DNA of 64,000 nucleotides from Exobasidium rhododendri (GCA_026210745.1 CP110632.1:4463001-4527000); one strand, 5' to 3'. Shown: positions 1 to 11,804, numbered from the stretch's first letter. Translations and numbers: made by a program. The notes: generated from the sequence alone by a model not told the origin.

Positions 1-2022
1 GTTGTATCTGCTTCTGTTGCCATCCACCGGTTGCATCCAGAGCTCATCATTGGCGGTGGAGTCGATCGAATCACGCTGAGGCACGTTGGCATAACGAGAC
101 TGTGTGCTTTTGAAAGCAGCAGGAGGGACAAATGAATCTGTGCTGTTCTTTTCTGATGCAAAAGCCGCTTCACTCTTGTTGCGTCGACTCCTCCGTACAC
201 AGCACCAGATTAGCAGACCGAGGATGATCAGGAGAGCCACTCCACCGCCGACTCCGATCCCAATAATGGCACCGAGACTCAAGGAGCTCGAGGAAGCAAA
301 ACCAGTAGTCGATTTGAAGGTAGGAGATGCGCCTTTGGCAGTCGTCGTAGAGCTAGCGTCAGACCCTGCAATAGTGGCAGCAAGCGCTGTGCAGGCCGTT
401 GTATCAACGACGTTGTTCTGTGAACCCAACGTCGATCCCACATTTGCCACGACTGCTTGACTGTCACGGACGGTGATTGTGACTGAACCACTACTGTCGA
501 CCTGTGCCGTTTTGGCAGAGTTGTCAGTGGCTGCACCTGGACTGCCGTCACCGGACTGCTCGTACTCCATTCCGTTCCATGTGACATTTGCAGTGGCGTC
601 TGCTCCGCTTGCAGACATGGTGGAGAGATACAACGTCTGTCCAGCGAGCTTGGGTAGCGACAGTACAAATTCTTCCGACGTAGTGGTGGAACCAGAGTAG
701 AAGACTTTCGTGTTTATAAGGACGATGGACTGTAAGGCGGTGCCATCATAAACAGCATAGGCACCCACTCGATCACTGTAACCACTGTCACTGGTGGTGA
801 CAGAAATTGGAGCCACCTTTGTCGCGCACTTGGCACCGATGATCTGATTCATGGCGGCAAAAGCGTAGTAAGAAGGTCGAACGAATGTGTTGCCGTTCGA
901 AACATCAGTGATGGGTTGCCAAGGAGAGCCGTAGGAGTCTTGAAGCACATGCATCTGGACGGCGTCTGCGCCTACGGTGGCAGCGTACAGGAAAAAGTTC
1001 AACGTCCAGAGTGCATTTCCAAAGGTGTTGCTGATTCCAGAAATACCAGCCGGTCCTACGGAGCCCATCTCTCGAAGATAGTAAGGCTTTCCAGTGACGA
1101 TGGCCGACTTGATCTGATTCGCCCATTCTGTAAATTGATTGGAAGTCGCCGAAATACTGAGAAGGTCGCTCAAGGTTAGGCTATAGTCACTGACGTTGAC
1201 GTAGTAGTAATAATTGTGCTGATTCCAGCCTGCCAAATAGATTCCATCGTTTGACCCTAAGCCGGTACTGACAAGGTTCTCGATCTTGTAAGCAGGGTAC
1301 GCTGCCGTGGTTGCGGTGCATGCCGCCTCGAAGAAGGCAGAGCCAATATTGGCCGGCTTGAGCACGGAGGTGTAAATAGCCTCGACCCTTTCGAGCCATT
1401 CGCCACCGTAATCTGACACGGACCAACTTGAATTTCTAAATTGATTTTCTATATATAAATCGGGCTCGTTGCCCACTTCCAGTGCCACCAGATCTACGTT
1501 GGTCAGTGCCGACACAGCCTCTTGAGCGATGGTCACCGACATGTTGACAGCGTCATTCCCGTTGTATGCTAAGCCAAGACCGAGTGAGACAGGCGTCTTT
1601 GCAGGTAGATTGTTGATAGCTTGGAAGTAATTCGGGCCAAAGATGTACTTATCGTTGAGACCCGTGGACGCCTTATTGGTAGCAAAGTAGTACCCCTTGT
1701 AGGTACTCTTGTAGATCATGGTATCTTGTGTGTTTCCACCCACCCGGATATGGGGTGGAACACCGGTATAATTTGCTAAATTGCTGAGTAGATTGCTAGA
1801 AAGGACATTGGATGTAGTAGTGCCAAGGTAAGCGAAGAGATTAGACGGCTCGATACCTAGTCCAATGTAGGACGGGGTTAGGGTATTTGACAGGCTGCTT
1901 GCCACATCCGATGTTGCAGCAGGTGTGAGGGTCACGTCTGCTCCAGCGAATGGGAGACCATCAAGGGCAAGAAGCACACTTGATACCAGCCCGATCCAGC
2001 TGCCACCCACGCTGCACTTCAT
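1..2022 (-). CDS. GH79-type glycoside hydrolase with signal peptide and C-terminal membrane anchor (3' end outside window)
   Basis: Predicted extracellular glycoside hydrolase of the GH79 (beta-glucuronidase/heparanase-like) type. The frame is open from the ATG at 2022 to the window edge (674 codons, no intron, no stop), so the C-terminus is missing. Residues 1 to about 28 form a signal peptide ending FAGADV. Glu186 in GNEPDLY fits the acid/base residue and Glu318 in LREMGS the nucleophile of this fold; both are visible, but their roles are inferred from the family. After the barrel comes a Ser/Thr-rich region, then a membrane span at about residues 580-606 (GAIIGIGVGGGVALL...), stopped by the basic CCVRRSRRNK, then a cytosolic tail. 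This implies a plasma-membrane-tethered enzyme facing the cell wall. Substrate cannot be read from the sequence. The promoter would lie to the right, near 2023-2400. Confidence 0.82.
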   Translation of the reverse strand, partial: MKCSVGGSWIGLVSSVLLALDGLPFAGADVTLTPAATSDVASSLSNTLTPSYIGLGIEPSNLFAYLGTTTSNVLSSNLLSNLANYTGVPPHIRVGGNTQDTMIYKSTYKGYYFATNKASTGLNDKYIFGPNYFQAINNLPAKTPVSLGLGLAYNGNDAVNMSVTIAQEAVSALTNVDLVALEVGNEPDLYIENQFRNSSWSVSDYGGEWLERVEAIYTSVLKPANIGSAFFEAACTATTAAYPAYKIENLVSTGLGSNDGIYLAGWNQHNYYYYVNVSDYSLTLSDLLSISATSNQFTEWANQIKSAIVTGKPYYLREMGSVGPAGISGISNTFGNALWTLNFFLYAATVGADAVQMHVLQDSYGSPWQPITDVSNGNTFVRPSYYAFAAMNQIIGAKCATKVAPISVTTSDSGYSDRVGAYAVYDGTALQSIVLINTKVFYSGSTTTSEEFVLSLPKLAGQTLYLSTMSASGADATANVTWNGMEYEQSGDGSPGAATDNSAKTAQVDSSGSVTITVRDSQAVVANVGSTLGSQNNVVDTTACTALAATIAGSDASSTTTAKGASPTFKSTTGFASSSSLSLGAIIGIGVGGGVALLIILGLLIWCCVRRSRRNKSEAAFASEKNSTDSFVPPAAFKSTQSRYANVPQRDSIDSTANDELWMQPVDGNRSRYN

Positions 2023-3213
2023 ATTGCCTGCTTTTCGCTTGCCTCTGGAGTATGTAGTGTGTGTAAGAATATGTGCAGGCAAGCAGAGCCTGGATCTGCG
2101 AGCAGGATGAGAAGGGAGATCGACAACGACGGACTGAATATATACTTGAGAACTCTACCAGGTCATGAGAAGGGAGACGATAATGGTGATGGCAGGTGGG
2201 GGTGGAGAGAGAGAGTAGCTTCTCCTCTTCAAATTCTACACAGGGCGCCTAATCTGACGTTCATTGTCGTCTCGATTTAGTAGTTAGAGGATCTTCTCTC
2301 TCTCTCTCTTCCTGTCCCCTTTTCTCCACAAAAAACTTTTCATTACCTTGGCACAGGCACTGCTGACTTCGCATAGACCCGAGAAGCCCAGCCTCAGCAC
2401 TTCTCTTCCATCGTACCGCCTCCGAAATCTTTTTTTAAATTTCTTTCCTCTTTCCTTATTCTGCCAAAACGGCAAGATGACACCCGCCCTATCTCTAAAT
2501 CCGTGCCTTTTCTCTTACTACCCTCTCGGCGACGGGTAAGCTTAAAAAAAGACTTGGTACAAACAAGTGAAAATAATACCAAAACTTCCATACGGGCATT
2601 TTATTTGCTAATGTTCTTATTCTCCCCTTACCCTTCGGATTAAATTTTCTTGGTCCTCGGGATTGCGACGGTTGAAGTACAGTCTAAAAGCTTGCTCGGC
2701 GTGACTGTCCATCGTGGTCGGAAGTCGATGATTTGTTCCCTTTCGTCGACGCGATATACAACAATCAAATGTACAGGCTTCGTCTATTTCCTTATCGAAG
2801 CAGGTCGTGCGTGCACTTCCCCTTTACCCCTGTACTCCGCGCCAGTCTTTACAGCGCTACTTGCACGGTTAGCCCATGCATGTGGAAGGCGAAGATGTAG
2901 AAGGCAGCGTCTCGTGGAAAGGGGCTTAATACTCAGGGGCATGTATGGGGAAAAAGGACAATGCAGGTACGGCAGTTCGTCGTCTTCGATTGGCTCACGT
3001 TCTTTGAGGCATTTCTCGCTCGACCCTTTCACCATCGCGCAACGGCTCCTGATCTCATCGGTAGTGCCTGTTCACAACTATACTCTCCATGCTGTCTGTT
3101 TCACTAGTCCGACGCTGTCCTTTCCATATAACAAACTGGTCAGATGTGAAATAATTTCGTTAATTGTATGGGGGTGCAATGCTATGATGAGTCCTGCGTG
3201 ACTACCTCCTGCT
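2023..3213. other. Intergenic region, no supported gene
   Basis: This holds the 5' flank of the GH79 gene and the 3' flank of the mL44 gene, both on the minus strand. There is a CT-rich tract near 2293-2325 and short AT-rich runs around 2550-2650. The longest frame here (2650-3201, +) starts with TTG, has no recognisable domain and an erratic composition, so it is not called. No tRNA or other RNA signature was seen. Confidence 0.5.
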
Positions 3214-4651
3214 CTACCCTTTAGAGCCAAAGATGACTTCACTCTGACCAATCTCGCTTGGCTGGAACGGAGTTGCAGTTTGTTTCCTATCGGCATCGAT
3301 GTCCCAGACTGTCCTGCGCCCGTCTTCGACTGCCTCTTCTGCTATACTTGACGTGAAATTCCCATCGAGAGTGACGGAAGGCAATGAAATCTCTGCTATC
3401 GGCCTTTCACTCAAGTAGAAGCGGCGGAGGGCATCTTCTGCTGCTCTGTACTCTGCCATACGTATCGCACTTCCCGTTCCTTCTCCTAGCTTTTCTGTGC
3501 CACTGTACACGCCTACCACAAAGATTGGGTTGATGCTCAATCGTCCTGTCTCCGCAATCATTCGGCTTTGAGGTCTCTCTCTATCCACCTTTTGACACAA
3601 GTCGCTTAGTGTTCGCTTTGGGTTGTTGAACTTGAGTAGGTCTAGTAGTGGAATCATTCGGGAGAGGAAATGTGTCTCGACGAACACTCTCGCCGCTGGA
3701 AGGCCCTGCAAGGCAGATATGAAATTATCATGAGTTAGCATCTGGCCTTGATTTCCTTCGGCCTCAGGAAATGAGTATACTACGCACCTGCTCTTGGAAG
3801 ATGACGGCTACAATGCCTCGCATTGCCTCGACGTGTACATCCCTCGACAGCAATTTCTCCTTTTGTCTCTGCACTAGCAGGGGCCTTCCTTTTGGTCCGT
3901 CTTCATCGGCTTTTCTTGCTTGCCTGTCCCATCGAACAATCCCTTTTGCTGCAATACCAAGTTCGGCCGCTACGTCTGCCAACGTATTAGGACCCACGTA
4001 CGCTGAGAGGGCTGCTTTCAGCACACGGGTAGGGAGATTGGGATACCGCAGATGAAGGTGTTCTGCAGCGACCAATCCCAACAATGAATTACCCAGCGCC
4101 GACAGGGCCTCATTTGACAACGATTCCGCCTGCGTTTCAAGGTATTGACTATCAAACCAATTGGCTTCTATGCCCTCTACACTGCTTTCCTCCTCTCTTC
4201 TGTTGCGAGTGACGCCCTTTCCTGTTCCAGCATCTGCTTGATCGCCGTACTGCTCTAGTGTTCTACTGATTAATTGTGTGAAACTTGGATGTGTGCATGC
4301 TTGAATAAGCGCCTTTACTCTCAGTTTCCTGGTCTGCTCGTCTGTCTTTGGCGAGATCAACTTCAGTCGATGCGCTAGGGCAACAAATGCACTCTCCGGT
4401 CTTGGTCGAAGCACATCGAACAACAGTGGATCTTTTGCTGCAAGAGGCGCCAAGTGCAAACGAGGAGGATCTTGCAATGTCGAAGTGGAAGAAGTGAATG
4501 ATCTAGAAGCGCTGCTTGTATTCGATGATGTCGCCATCGCCTGTCGGTTCTCAAATGGTGCACATACACTTCTACTTCCTTGCGACTGCCGACATGGTTG
4601 AGAGAGCCCTTGTCTGGCAATCCTGCTCAGCCTACAAGAGCTAGCAGACAT
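3214..4651 (-). CDS. MRPL3: Mitochondrial large-subunit ribosomal protein mL44 (MRPL3 family)
   Basis: Two exons, 4651-3788 and 3705-3214, encode 451 residues. The intron (3706-3787, 82 nt) has a GTGCGT donor, a GCTAAC branch and a TTGCAG acceptor, and closes in phase 0. The start is the ATG at 4651; the frame extends upstream only through a GTG. The N-terminus is rich in Arg/Ser and lacks acids, as expected for a mitochondrial presequence. The middle is an RNase III-like fold (ACTHPSF, SNEALSALGNSLLG) in which the usual catalytic acids are not apparent. The C-terminus resembles a double-stranded RNA binding domain (NPIFVVGVYSG ... AEYRAAEDALRRFYL). The family is a structural part of the mitochondrial 54S subunit. 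It is divergent from LST8, separated by 314 bp. Confidence 0.85.
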
Positions 4652-4965
4652 TGCTATAATGCTTGCAAGGAGATGACGAAGATGATGACTGTGGGCTCTA
4701 TCTCCCTTTAGGTCGCGCAAATTATTTTTTCGTCTTTCTTCGCACCGAGCGCTCGGAAGGGGAGACACGTGTAAGAGGTGTGCCTTGCGAGAGAGGGAGA
4801 CTGAACGCTTGTAGGGTTAGAAATGTTCAGAATATCTTGCGGGGGACTAGTCTATTGTGAATCGACCGCAAAACTCGATGGAAAACGTCTTTCTACTTCC
4901 TGCGTCGTCAAAAGTAAGCGATCAAAGTGCTCCATACCTCGCCTCCATCTTACGAGGTCGAACAG
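4652..4965. promoter_or_regulatory. Shared divergent promoter region of MRPL3 and LST8
   Basis: The 314 bp between the two start codons must hold both promoters. No clear TATA box was seen. The short frames here have no protein-like character. Confidence 0.4.
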
Positions 4966-6349
4966 ATGGCTGCAAGGGCAGGAGAAGGAGGGGTGCAAGC
5001 AATGCCTCCAGCCCCGACGAGAGCACCAGCTAATGTCCCTCCAAGTGGAGCAGGAATACGATCGGATGGAGGAGGAGGACGACAAGGCAGCGGTACTACA
5101 GGAGCCTCGACTGGGAACACGACATCGGCAGCAGCTGATACGCTGTCAGTCATTTTGGTGACAGCTGGTTACGATCATTCGATACGATTCTGGGAAGCCT
5201 GGAGTGGAAATTGCAGTCGAACAGTGGTGCATGAGAATACGCAAATCAATCGACTTGCCATCTCGCCGGACAAGCGATTCTTGGCAGCTGCTGCTCATAA
5301 TCATGTGAAGCTCTATGACTGCTCTCACGGAGGTCTCGGCAGTACATCAAATGCAGGAGGGTCAGGTGCAAATGCCTCCAGTGGAATAAACTCGTCTGCC
5401 ATGGGAAGTCAAGGAGGAGGTCATCATGGAAATGGCAATGGAGGAGGTGGTGGGAACCCCATTGCAACCTTTGAGGGTCACACGGGAAACGTCACCTCTC
5501 TGGCTTGGCATTGTGATGCCAAATGGCTCGTTACTGGCTCCGAAGACGGGACATTGAAGATTTGGGACACGAGAACGAGCCGGCCACAAAGAGTGTACGA
5601 TCATCGAAATCCGGTCAACGACGTGGTTGTCCATCCTAATCAGGGTGAACTTGTCAGTTGCGATCAGGGTGGGAGTGTCAAGGTGTGGGACTTGAGTGAG
5701 AATGGGTGCAGCCATGAACTGGTTCCGGAAGAGGACGTTCCCATTCGATCCGTCACAGTAGCTTCCGATGGATCTTGTCTTGTGGCCGGAAACAACAAAG
5801 GCAACGTCTACGTCTGGAGGATACAAAACGGCGGTTACGAGGACAATGCATCAGACACACCAGGTGGAATCTCCTCCTCTCGAAGTGGCACTACACCGAC
5901 TGTCGACACACCCACCGGCGACTTTACCGATCTGCAGCCGGTCACCAAATTTCAGGCGCACGACAAGTACATCACCCGCTGCCTCCTCAGTCCAGATGTC
6001 CGGTGAGTACCAGTTGTGATGACAAGAAGGAAGATCCCATTCTAAGAACCAGCTATGCTTATTAATGCTTATTTTGCTCAGGCACCTCGCCACCTGTTCT
6101 GCGGATGCGACTGTCAAGATCTGGAGCACTTCGCGCTACGAATTTGCGTTGGAGAAGACGCTCATTGGTCATCAGAGGTGGGTGTGGGATGCTGCTTTCA
6201 GTGCAGATAGCGCCTACCTGGTCACTGCGTCTTCCGATCATGTGGCTAGGCTGTGGGAACTGAGCAGTGGCGAGACGGTGAGGCAGTACAACGGTCACGT
6301 CAAGGCAGTAGTGTGCTGTGCATTGAATGACAGTCACTTGGAGGGCTGA
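4966..6349 (+). CDS. LST8: LST8, WD40 subunit of TOR complexes
   Basis: Two exons, 4966-6002 and 6082-6349, encode 434 residues. The intron (6003-6081, 79 nt) has a GTGAGT donor and a GCTCAG acceptor and splits an Arg codon. From about residue 62 the protein follows the Lst8 pattern ([21 protein letters not shown]), then WD repeats each closing in a WD-like pair (LKIWDT, VKVWDL, VKIWST, ARLWEL). Lst8 is known as the shared WD-repeat subunit of TORC1 and TORC2 that stabilises the kinase domain. Two departures are visible: a low-complexity N-terminal extension of about 60 residues, and a Gly/Asn/Ser-rich insertion of about 45 residues after the second blade (near 5330-5455). No ATG lies close to the conserved core, so the extension is probably translated. 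It is convergent with the next gene. Confidence 0.93.
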
Positions 6350-6481
6350 CAAGGGAGGGCAGGGGATATAATTGTACTATACAAAAAACAAAGGCAAGGT
6401 GCGAAACACAATTGCACGCTATGAAAGAAGACAGATCGGGGCCAGCAAAGAGATGGGGTGGAGAGAGAGTAGAGGATGAGA

Positions 6482-8274
6482 TCATGCCAAGACTGAGTCA
6501 GTGATCCAGCTACGGAGGCGACTGTGGCCAGGTAGGCACTCCCACACGCCCTCCAGTCGTGGTCCCAATCCCACGCTGTAGTGACGTCGGGGCCAGCTGC
6601 GAACGAGGACGCTTCGCACGGCATCCACCAGCAAGTACGGGCATACGTCGGCAGCGTCGTCGTCTTGTTGCAGTCCGCTGGAGAGTAGATGCTTGCGTTG
6701 CGAGTCCGAGTACGGTCGAGCAGATTGGCGGCGTCTATGGGGAACGGGGTAGAGTGTATAGTGTATGTTGTACAGCAGGTGCCGAAGGAGCGGCTTCAGC
6801 TTCATCGGTGTCTCCTTGCTGTTCTTTGCCGTCGTCTTACGAAAGGGCGGCTGCTTTCGGGGTGCTGACATGTGAACTTGAGAGATGAGGACGCCCTCGA
6901 TTGCCAGTCTCTGTTGCAAGGTGGACCACAATTCCAGTACTGCCTTTCTAGTGACGTCGAACTCGAGTCTGTCATCGGACTCCCTCTTGCTGTCGTCTGT
7001 TGGTCTCCCCCACATCGCCAGATCATCGTCCCTGTTCCTAAAGGCACACGGAACAACTGCGACGATTCTTCCGCGATCGCTCTTCAGCACCGGCAGGAGA
7101 CTTGCAACGATGTTCATCGTCTCCCCAACATCCTTTGCCAGAGTGTCCTGCGTCCTGCAGATGCTCTTGGCCGACAGTGGAGATGTACCTGTAGACTGAC
7201 CCAAGTACAACAGCTCATCCACTTCCAGCATATTGGAGACTTCTCGACTGCGACTGCTGCCGCTCGGACTCGTTGGCTCCTTTACGACGTGCCTTTGTGC
7301 TTCGATGGGCGGCGACCTCGGCGAGCTGGGAGCGAGAGCATTGCTAACAATCGACGGCAGTACGATCAGTGACCGCAAAAGAAGGTCGTGCCCAAGGCAG
7401 TACGCTCGGATCGTGCTCTGTGCTTGTACTATCCCGTCGGGCGTGGATGTATCTGCGACGATTGGGATGACCTGTGTGTAGTAAGGCATTATCAGATCAG
7501 CAGCGTCCATCGGTCCCATCAAGGAGCCACAACGAGCACTCTTGCTTCACTCACCGCCCCAATGCCTGAAGCCTCGCTCTGCCCAATCTGCAGCCCCTTG
7601 AGCATGTCGATGCCGTATCCTACAACGTCTGGTGCAACCCACCCACCAAAGCTGAGGTTCCTCTTCTTTCCCGGGGTAGTCGTGGCTGACCGATTGCTGG
7701 ATGGACTTCTACCCTCGCCTTTCCCTCCTTTAGGGCTCTCACTCGACTCTTCCCCATCCATCGATCGATCGGAAGTATCCCCTTTGCCGGAGTCAGGCGA
7801 TCCAAATCTCACCAGGATCCGGCCGAATCGAAAGAAGCTCCGCGAGACAATGCCTCCTCTCCCTCTCGCCACATCATCACCTCTCTCCAGGTTGGCCTTT
7901 CGAGTGGCCCACGAGGTGATGATGGACGATAAGCCCCTCGAAGCGGAAGGGATGACGACGATGACTGTGTAGGGCGGTCTGCCAGCCCTGGTCGAGCTGG
8001 GTCTGGCGTGGATGGAGGCCAAGGAGAGTGACAGTGCCTGCGAGATGGTCTGGTCGCCAGGCGCCCATATAACGATGGCTGATCCCTTGTTCGTATTCCA
8101 CCATGCTCTGTTCGAAGTCGAAGCCTTGTCTTCGTTGATCTTGCTCAGTGAGTGAAGCGTCGATTGCAGGGAAGAGTGAAATTGCGAGAGACATCGTTCG
8201 AGGACGAAGGACACCAAGGTGAAGCTGTGATGGAGCAAGTCGGATGCAAAGCAGAGGACGTCCTGCATCGACAT
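6482..8274 (-). CDS. DUF1776-like fungal protein with a short-chain-dehydrogenase-type fold
   Basis: Two exons, 8274-7555 and 7471-6482, encode 569 residues. The intron (7472-7554, 83 nt) has a GTGAGT donor and a CACACAG acceptor, phase 0. Visible blocks are a beta-alpha start (AIVIWAPGDQTISQALSLSLA), a second strand (YTVIVVIPSAS), VIPIVADTSTPDG, LLLRSLIVLPS, a long helix, GRIVAVVPCAF, and a C-terminal VDAVRSVLVRSWPRRHYSVG. This order recalls the degenerate SDR fold of the fungal DUF1776 family, whose biochemical role is not established. No TGxxxGIG or YxxxK catalytic set is visible, so enzymatic activity is doubtful. Residues about 155-205 are a Ser/Gly/Lys-rich insert. Its 3' end faces that of LST8, 132 bp away. 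Confidence 0.55.
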
Positions 8275-8671
8275 CGGTAAGAGATGCTGAAGAAGGAGGA
8301 GGGCGGTGTGCGGATGTATTTATTAACACGATGAACAACACCCCCAAGACGGTCGGTCCCCTTGGCTATCAGAAATGTCAGAAGGGGAACAAAACTACCT
8401 ATCTAATCAAAGAAGAATTGAAGCGCACAGACCACCCGTCTTCGCCATCACAAGGCAGGACGTCGTTGTTGAAGTGGAGTAATGTTGGAGCATCATTCCT
8501 CACACTGGGTGACATAGGCTTGGCAGACATACGCTACGGCACAAATAAAAAAGGATCAGGAAATGTATGTGAATTCAAGTCTAAAAAAAGATACAATGTA
8601 ACCAAAACTGTTCTTGGTCTATGGTGGGGATAAGGGGAGGAGAAAAGAGCGAGAGATAATAGTGACAAGAT
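8275..8671. other. Intergenic region between two minus-strand genes
   Basis: It carries the promoter side of the DUF1776-like gene and the 3' untranslated region of the Hsp70 gene. No further coding or RNA feature was seen. Confidence 0.5.
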
Positions 8672-10691
8672 CTAGTCGACTTCTTCGACACTGGGACCAT
8701 CGTCGGCTGCGGCGCCAGGTCCAGCACCAGGGGCACCACCGGGCATGCCACCCATTCCACCAGGTGCGCCACCTGCGCCGTAAGCTTTCTGCATGATTGG
8801 GTTAGCGATGGCTTCCAATTCCTTTTGCTTCTCAGCGTATTCCTCTGTGCTTGCTTCTTGGCTGGCTTCCAACCATGAAATGGTCTCCTTGATGGCACCT
8901 TCCAACTTCTCCTTGTCGCCAGCGTCGAGCTTGGAGGCAAATTGCTCTTCCGAAAGCGAGTTCTTAAGGTTGTATGAGTAGCTCTCGAGTCCGTTCTTGG
9001 CGGCAACTCTCGCCACTGCCTCCTCATCTTCTGCCTTGTACTTCTCAGCTTCACTGACCATTCGCTCGATGTCTTCCTTACTAAGTCGGCCTTTGTCATT
9101 CGTAATCGTAATCTTTTCTGCTTTGCCTGACGTCTTATCGAGGGCATTGACCGAGAGGATGGAATTGGCGTCGAGGTCAAAGGTGACTTCAATTTGCGGC
9201 ACGCCACGCGGCGCGGGCGGCAAACCGGAGAGCTCGAACTTTCCGAGGAGGTTGTTGTCCTTCGTTCGTGCACGCTCTCCTTCGTATACTTGGATGAGTA
9301 CTCCGGGTTGGTTGTCGGCGTATGTGGAGAAGATCTCGGACTTCTTGGTGGGAACGGTGGTGTTTCGCTTGATCAGAGCAGTCATGACACCTCCAGCAGT
9401 CTCGATACCCATGGACAAGGGGGCAACATCGAGGAGCAGCAAGTCTTGCGTCTTCTCCGACGTGTCTCCGGAAAGAATGGCAGCTTGAACGGCGGCACCG
9501 TAGGCAACAGCCTCGTCTGGGTTGATCGACTTGTTGGGCTCTCGACCGTTGAAGAAGTCTCGCAGCAGCTTCTGGACTCGAGGGATACGAGTGGAACCAC
9601 CGACGAGGACAATCTCGTTGACGGAACCCTTGTCGATCTTGGAGTCACGGAGAACCTTTTCGACGGGCTCGATGGTGTGGGTGAACAGGTCTCCACAGAG
9701 CTCCTCGAATCGTGCTCGACTGAGAGAGGTGTAAAAGTCGATTCCTTCAAAGAGTGAGTCAATCTCAATCGTAGTCTGAGCGGCGGAAGAGAGTGTTCGC
9801 TTGGCTCGCTCGCATGCAGTTCGCAATCGTCGAAGGGCTCTTGCATTGCTGGACAGATCCTTCTTGTTCTTTCGCTTGAATTCCTGCACAAAGAAGTTGA
9901 CCAGACGATTGTCAAAGTCTTCTCCTCCCAAGTGCGTGTCACCGGCAGTGGCCTTGACTTCAAAGATACCTTCTTCGATGGTCAAGAGCGATACATCAAA
10001 CGTACCGCCACCCAAGTCAAAGATGAGAACATTCTTTTCACCTTCTCCCTTCTTGTCAAGACCGTAGGCAATGGCAGCGGCGGTAGGCTCATTGATGATT
10101 CGCATGACGTTCATTCCGGAAATGATTCCAGCATCCTTGGTAGCTTGACGTTGCGAATCGTTGAAGTAGGCGGGGACAGTGACGACGGCATCCTTGACAT
10201 TGGTTCCCAAGTAGGCCTCGGCAGTCTCTCGCATCTTGAGCAAGATCATCGACGAGATCTCCTCGGGCGTGAATGTCTTGCTCTCTCCCTTGTATTCGAT
10301 TTGCACAATAGGCTTTCCCTCTTTTGCAATGACCTTGAATGGCCAGTGCTTCATGTCTGATTGTACCTCTGCATCGTCAAACTTTCGTCCAATCAGTCGC
10401 TTGGCGTCAAAGACGGTGTTGTGAGGGTTCATGGCGACCTGGTTCTTGGCAGCGTCACCGATCAGTCGTTCTGTGTCGGTGAATGCAACATATGATGGTG
10501 TGGTACGGTTACCTTGATCGTTGGCAATGACCTGTTGAGGAGAGAGTCGAGAAAGTAAGCATTACTGGCCACTAGCAAAGGACGGCGCCCTCTTGCAAGA
10601 AAAGACTCACCTCAACTCGGTCGTTCTGCCAGACGGCGACACATGAGTAGGTGGTACCCAAATCGATACCGACAGCTTTGCCTGCAGCCAT
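8672..10691 (-). CDS. SSA1: Cytosolic Hsp70 chaperone, SSA type
   Basis: Two exons, 10691-10611 and 10531-8672, encode 646 residues, the usual length. The intron (10532-10610, 79 nt; GTGAGT...CAACAG) sits after codon 27. Hsp70 hallmarks are all present: [10 protein letters not shown] near the start, [14 protein letters not shown], and [16 protein letters not shown] in the ATPase domain, then the substrate-binding domain and lid, and a Gly/Ala/Met/Pro-rich tail ending EEVD, the cytosolic TPR-cochaperone signal. The EEVD end rules out mitochondrial and ER forms. Members fold nascent and stressed proteins in an ATP cycle with J-proteins. The upstream flank has a perfect heat-shock element and a TATA-like box, so heat induction is likely. 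The symbol is by family; the exact SSA paralogue cannot be decided. Confidence 0.97.
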
Positions 10692-10890
10692 TGTGGTAGT
10701 TATAAAAGTGGGGGACGGGTTGTGTAGATTTAATGCTTCGGGACCAAAGGCGCTGTGCTGCAAATGGTATAACTCTCTCGAAGTTATGCGTGTGTGTGAG
10801 TGTACTTGAGTATGTGTTGTGTGCTTTTCGCTGATGTGATGCGAAGAGAGTGTCTGGAAAGGAAGGTCCAATGACTCCAGTCAACCTTTT

Positions 10891-10896
10891 CTTATA
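10891..10896 (-). promoter_or_regulatory. TATA-like box of the Hsp70 gene
   Basis: On the minus strand the sequence reads TATAAG, about 200 bp upstream of the Hsp70 start codon and about 90 bp downstream of the heat-shock element. The spacing suits a core promoter with a moderate 5' untranslated region. Confidence 0.4.
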
Positions 10897-10987
10897 CTTT
10901 CTACACCGGAAGGAATTTCTAAAAATTTAGAAGGCGTCAAACTTCGTCCTCCTTCTTGGACGTTCCACTACGTCGTCGACCTTCGTT

Positions 10988-11000
10988 GAACCTTCCAGAA
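10988..11000. promoter_or_regulatory. Heat-shock element upstream of the Hsp70 gene
   Basis: The plus strand reads GAACCTTCCAGAA, three perfect alternating nGAAn units in the GAA-nn-TTC-nn-GAA arrangement bound by heat-shock factor trimers. It is 297 bp upstream of the Hsp70 start codon. Looser GAA/TTC repeats lie nearer the gene at 10909-10931. Confidence 0.75.
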
Positions 11001-11804
11001 AGTAGGTGAAAGATAATTATGTAAGCCCACGCGCTATAATAAAAAAGTAAGATCGGATCGATTAGAAAGTCATTTCGAATGCTCATGGCGCGGAAAGTGT
11101 ACGCCGAGAAGATCTTGATGCAGGAATACAAATTCAGCAGCCGACTTTAGGAGCAGTCCTAGCGCCAGGAGACGATGTGTACTGCAAAGTGACGATCGCT
11201 TGTGCCGTTTGACGTCGCCCGTTCGTCAGAATAAAGACAGATGACAGACGTTGGCTACGTTTTTCTGACATATACTCAGGAAGGCGCCCTGGCCTTGACA
11301 TTGTCTATTGACAAGCTTCTCGCGGCCCAAGTCGCCCCTCCTCTCTCGATAGCAGAATTTCCCGCATCGTCTCTTTTAGTGGCCTGCTGTATTCCGATCA
11401 CAAAGTTCAGGCTGACTTCCAGTGCGTGCTAAAGTAATTAGAGGAATAGCTATTGTCCAGCTGCTCCAGTGGCATGGCATAAAGTGCTACTTAAAGCCGT
11501 TTTGAGAAGATGAAACCACGTGGCCAAATTGGGTTGCCGTCTTTCAACTTCAACCTCTGAACGGAAGATCAGGATTTACTATACCCGATTGCCCGCCCCT
11601 CCTGATCTGGTAGTGCGGAGAAATAAGTGACCTAGGCAGAAAGTCGAGAGACAGGAGCGCGTTCCCCAAGTATACAAGCAAGTCGCCGTCGTCTGGCGTT
11701 GTCGTCTGACGTTTGCTGTTCTCGACATTTTCTTCCTCGACCGACCCATCACTCCGAAACGGAACTCTCACCCTTTCCTCTCTACATCGAACAAGACTAC
11801 CGTC

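Larger units (their letters stand above)
10692..11804. other. Divergent intergenic region between Hsp70 and acyl-CoA synthetase
   Basis: It holds the Hsp70 promoter (TATA-like box and heat-shock element listed separately) and the promoter of the acyl-CoA synthetase. No ORF or RNA gene in between is supported. Confidence 0.5.

Noticed and set aside
2650-3201. 183-codon open frame on the plus strand in the GH79-mL44 gap
   Set aside because: Begins with TTG, has no domain-like pattern or splice support, and its composition is that of random sequence.
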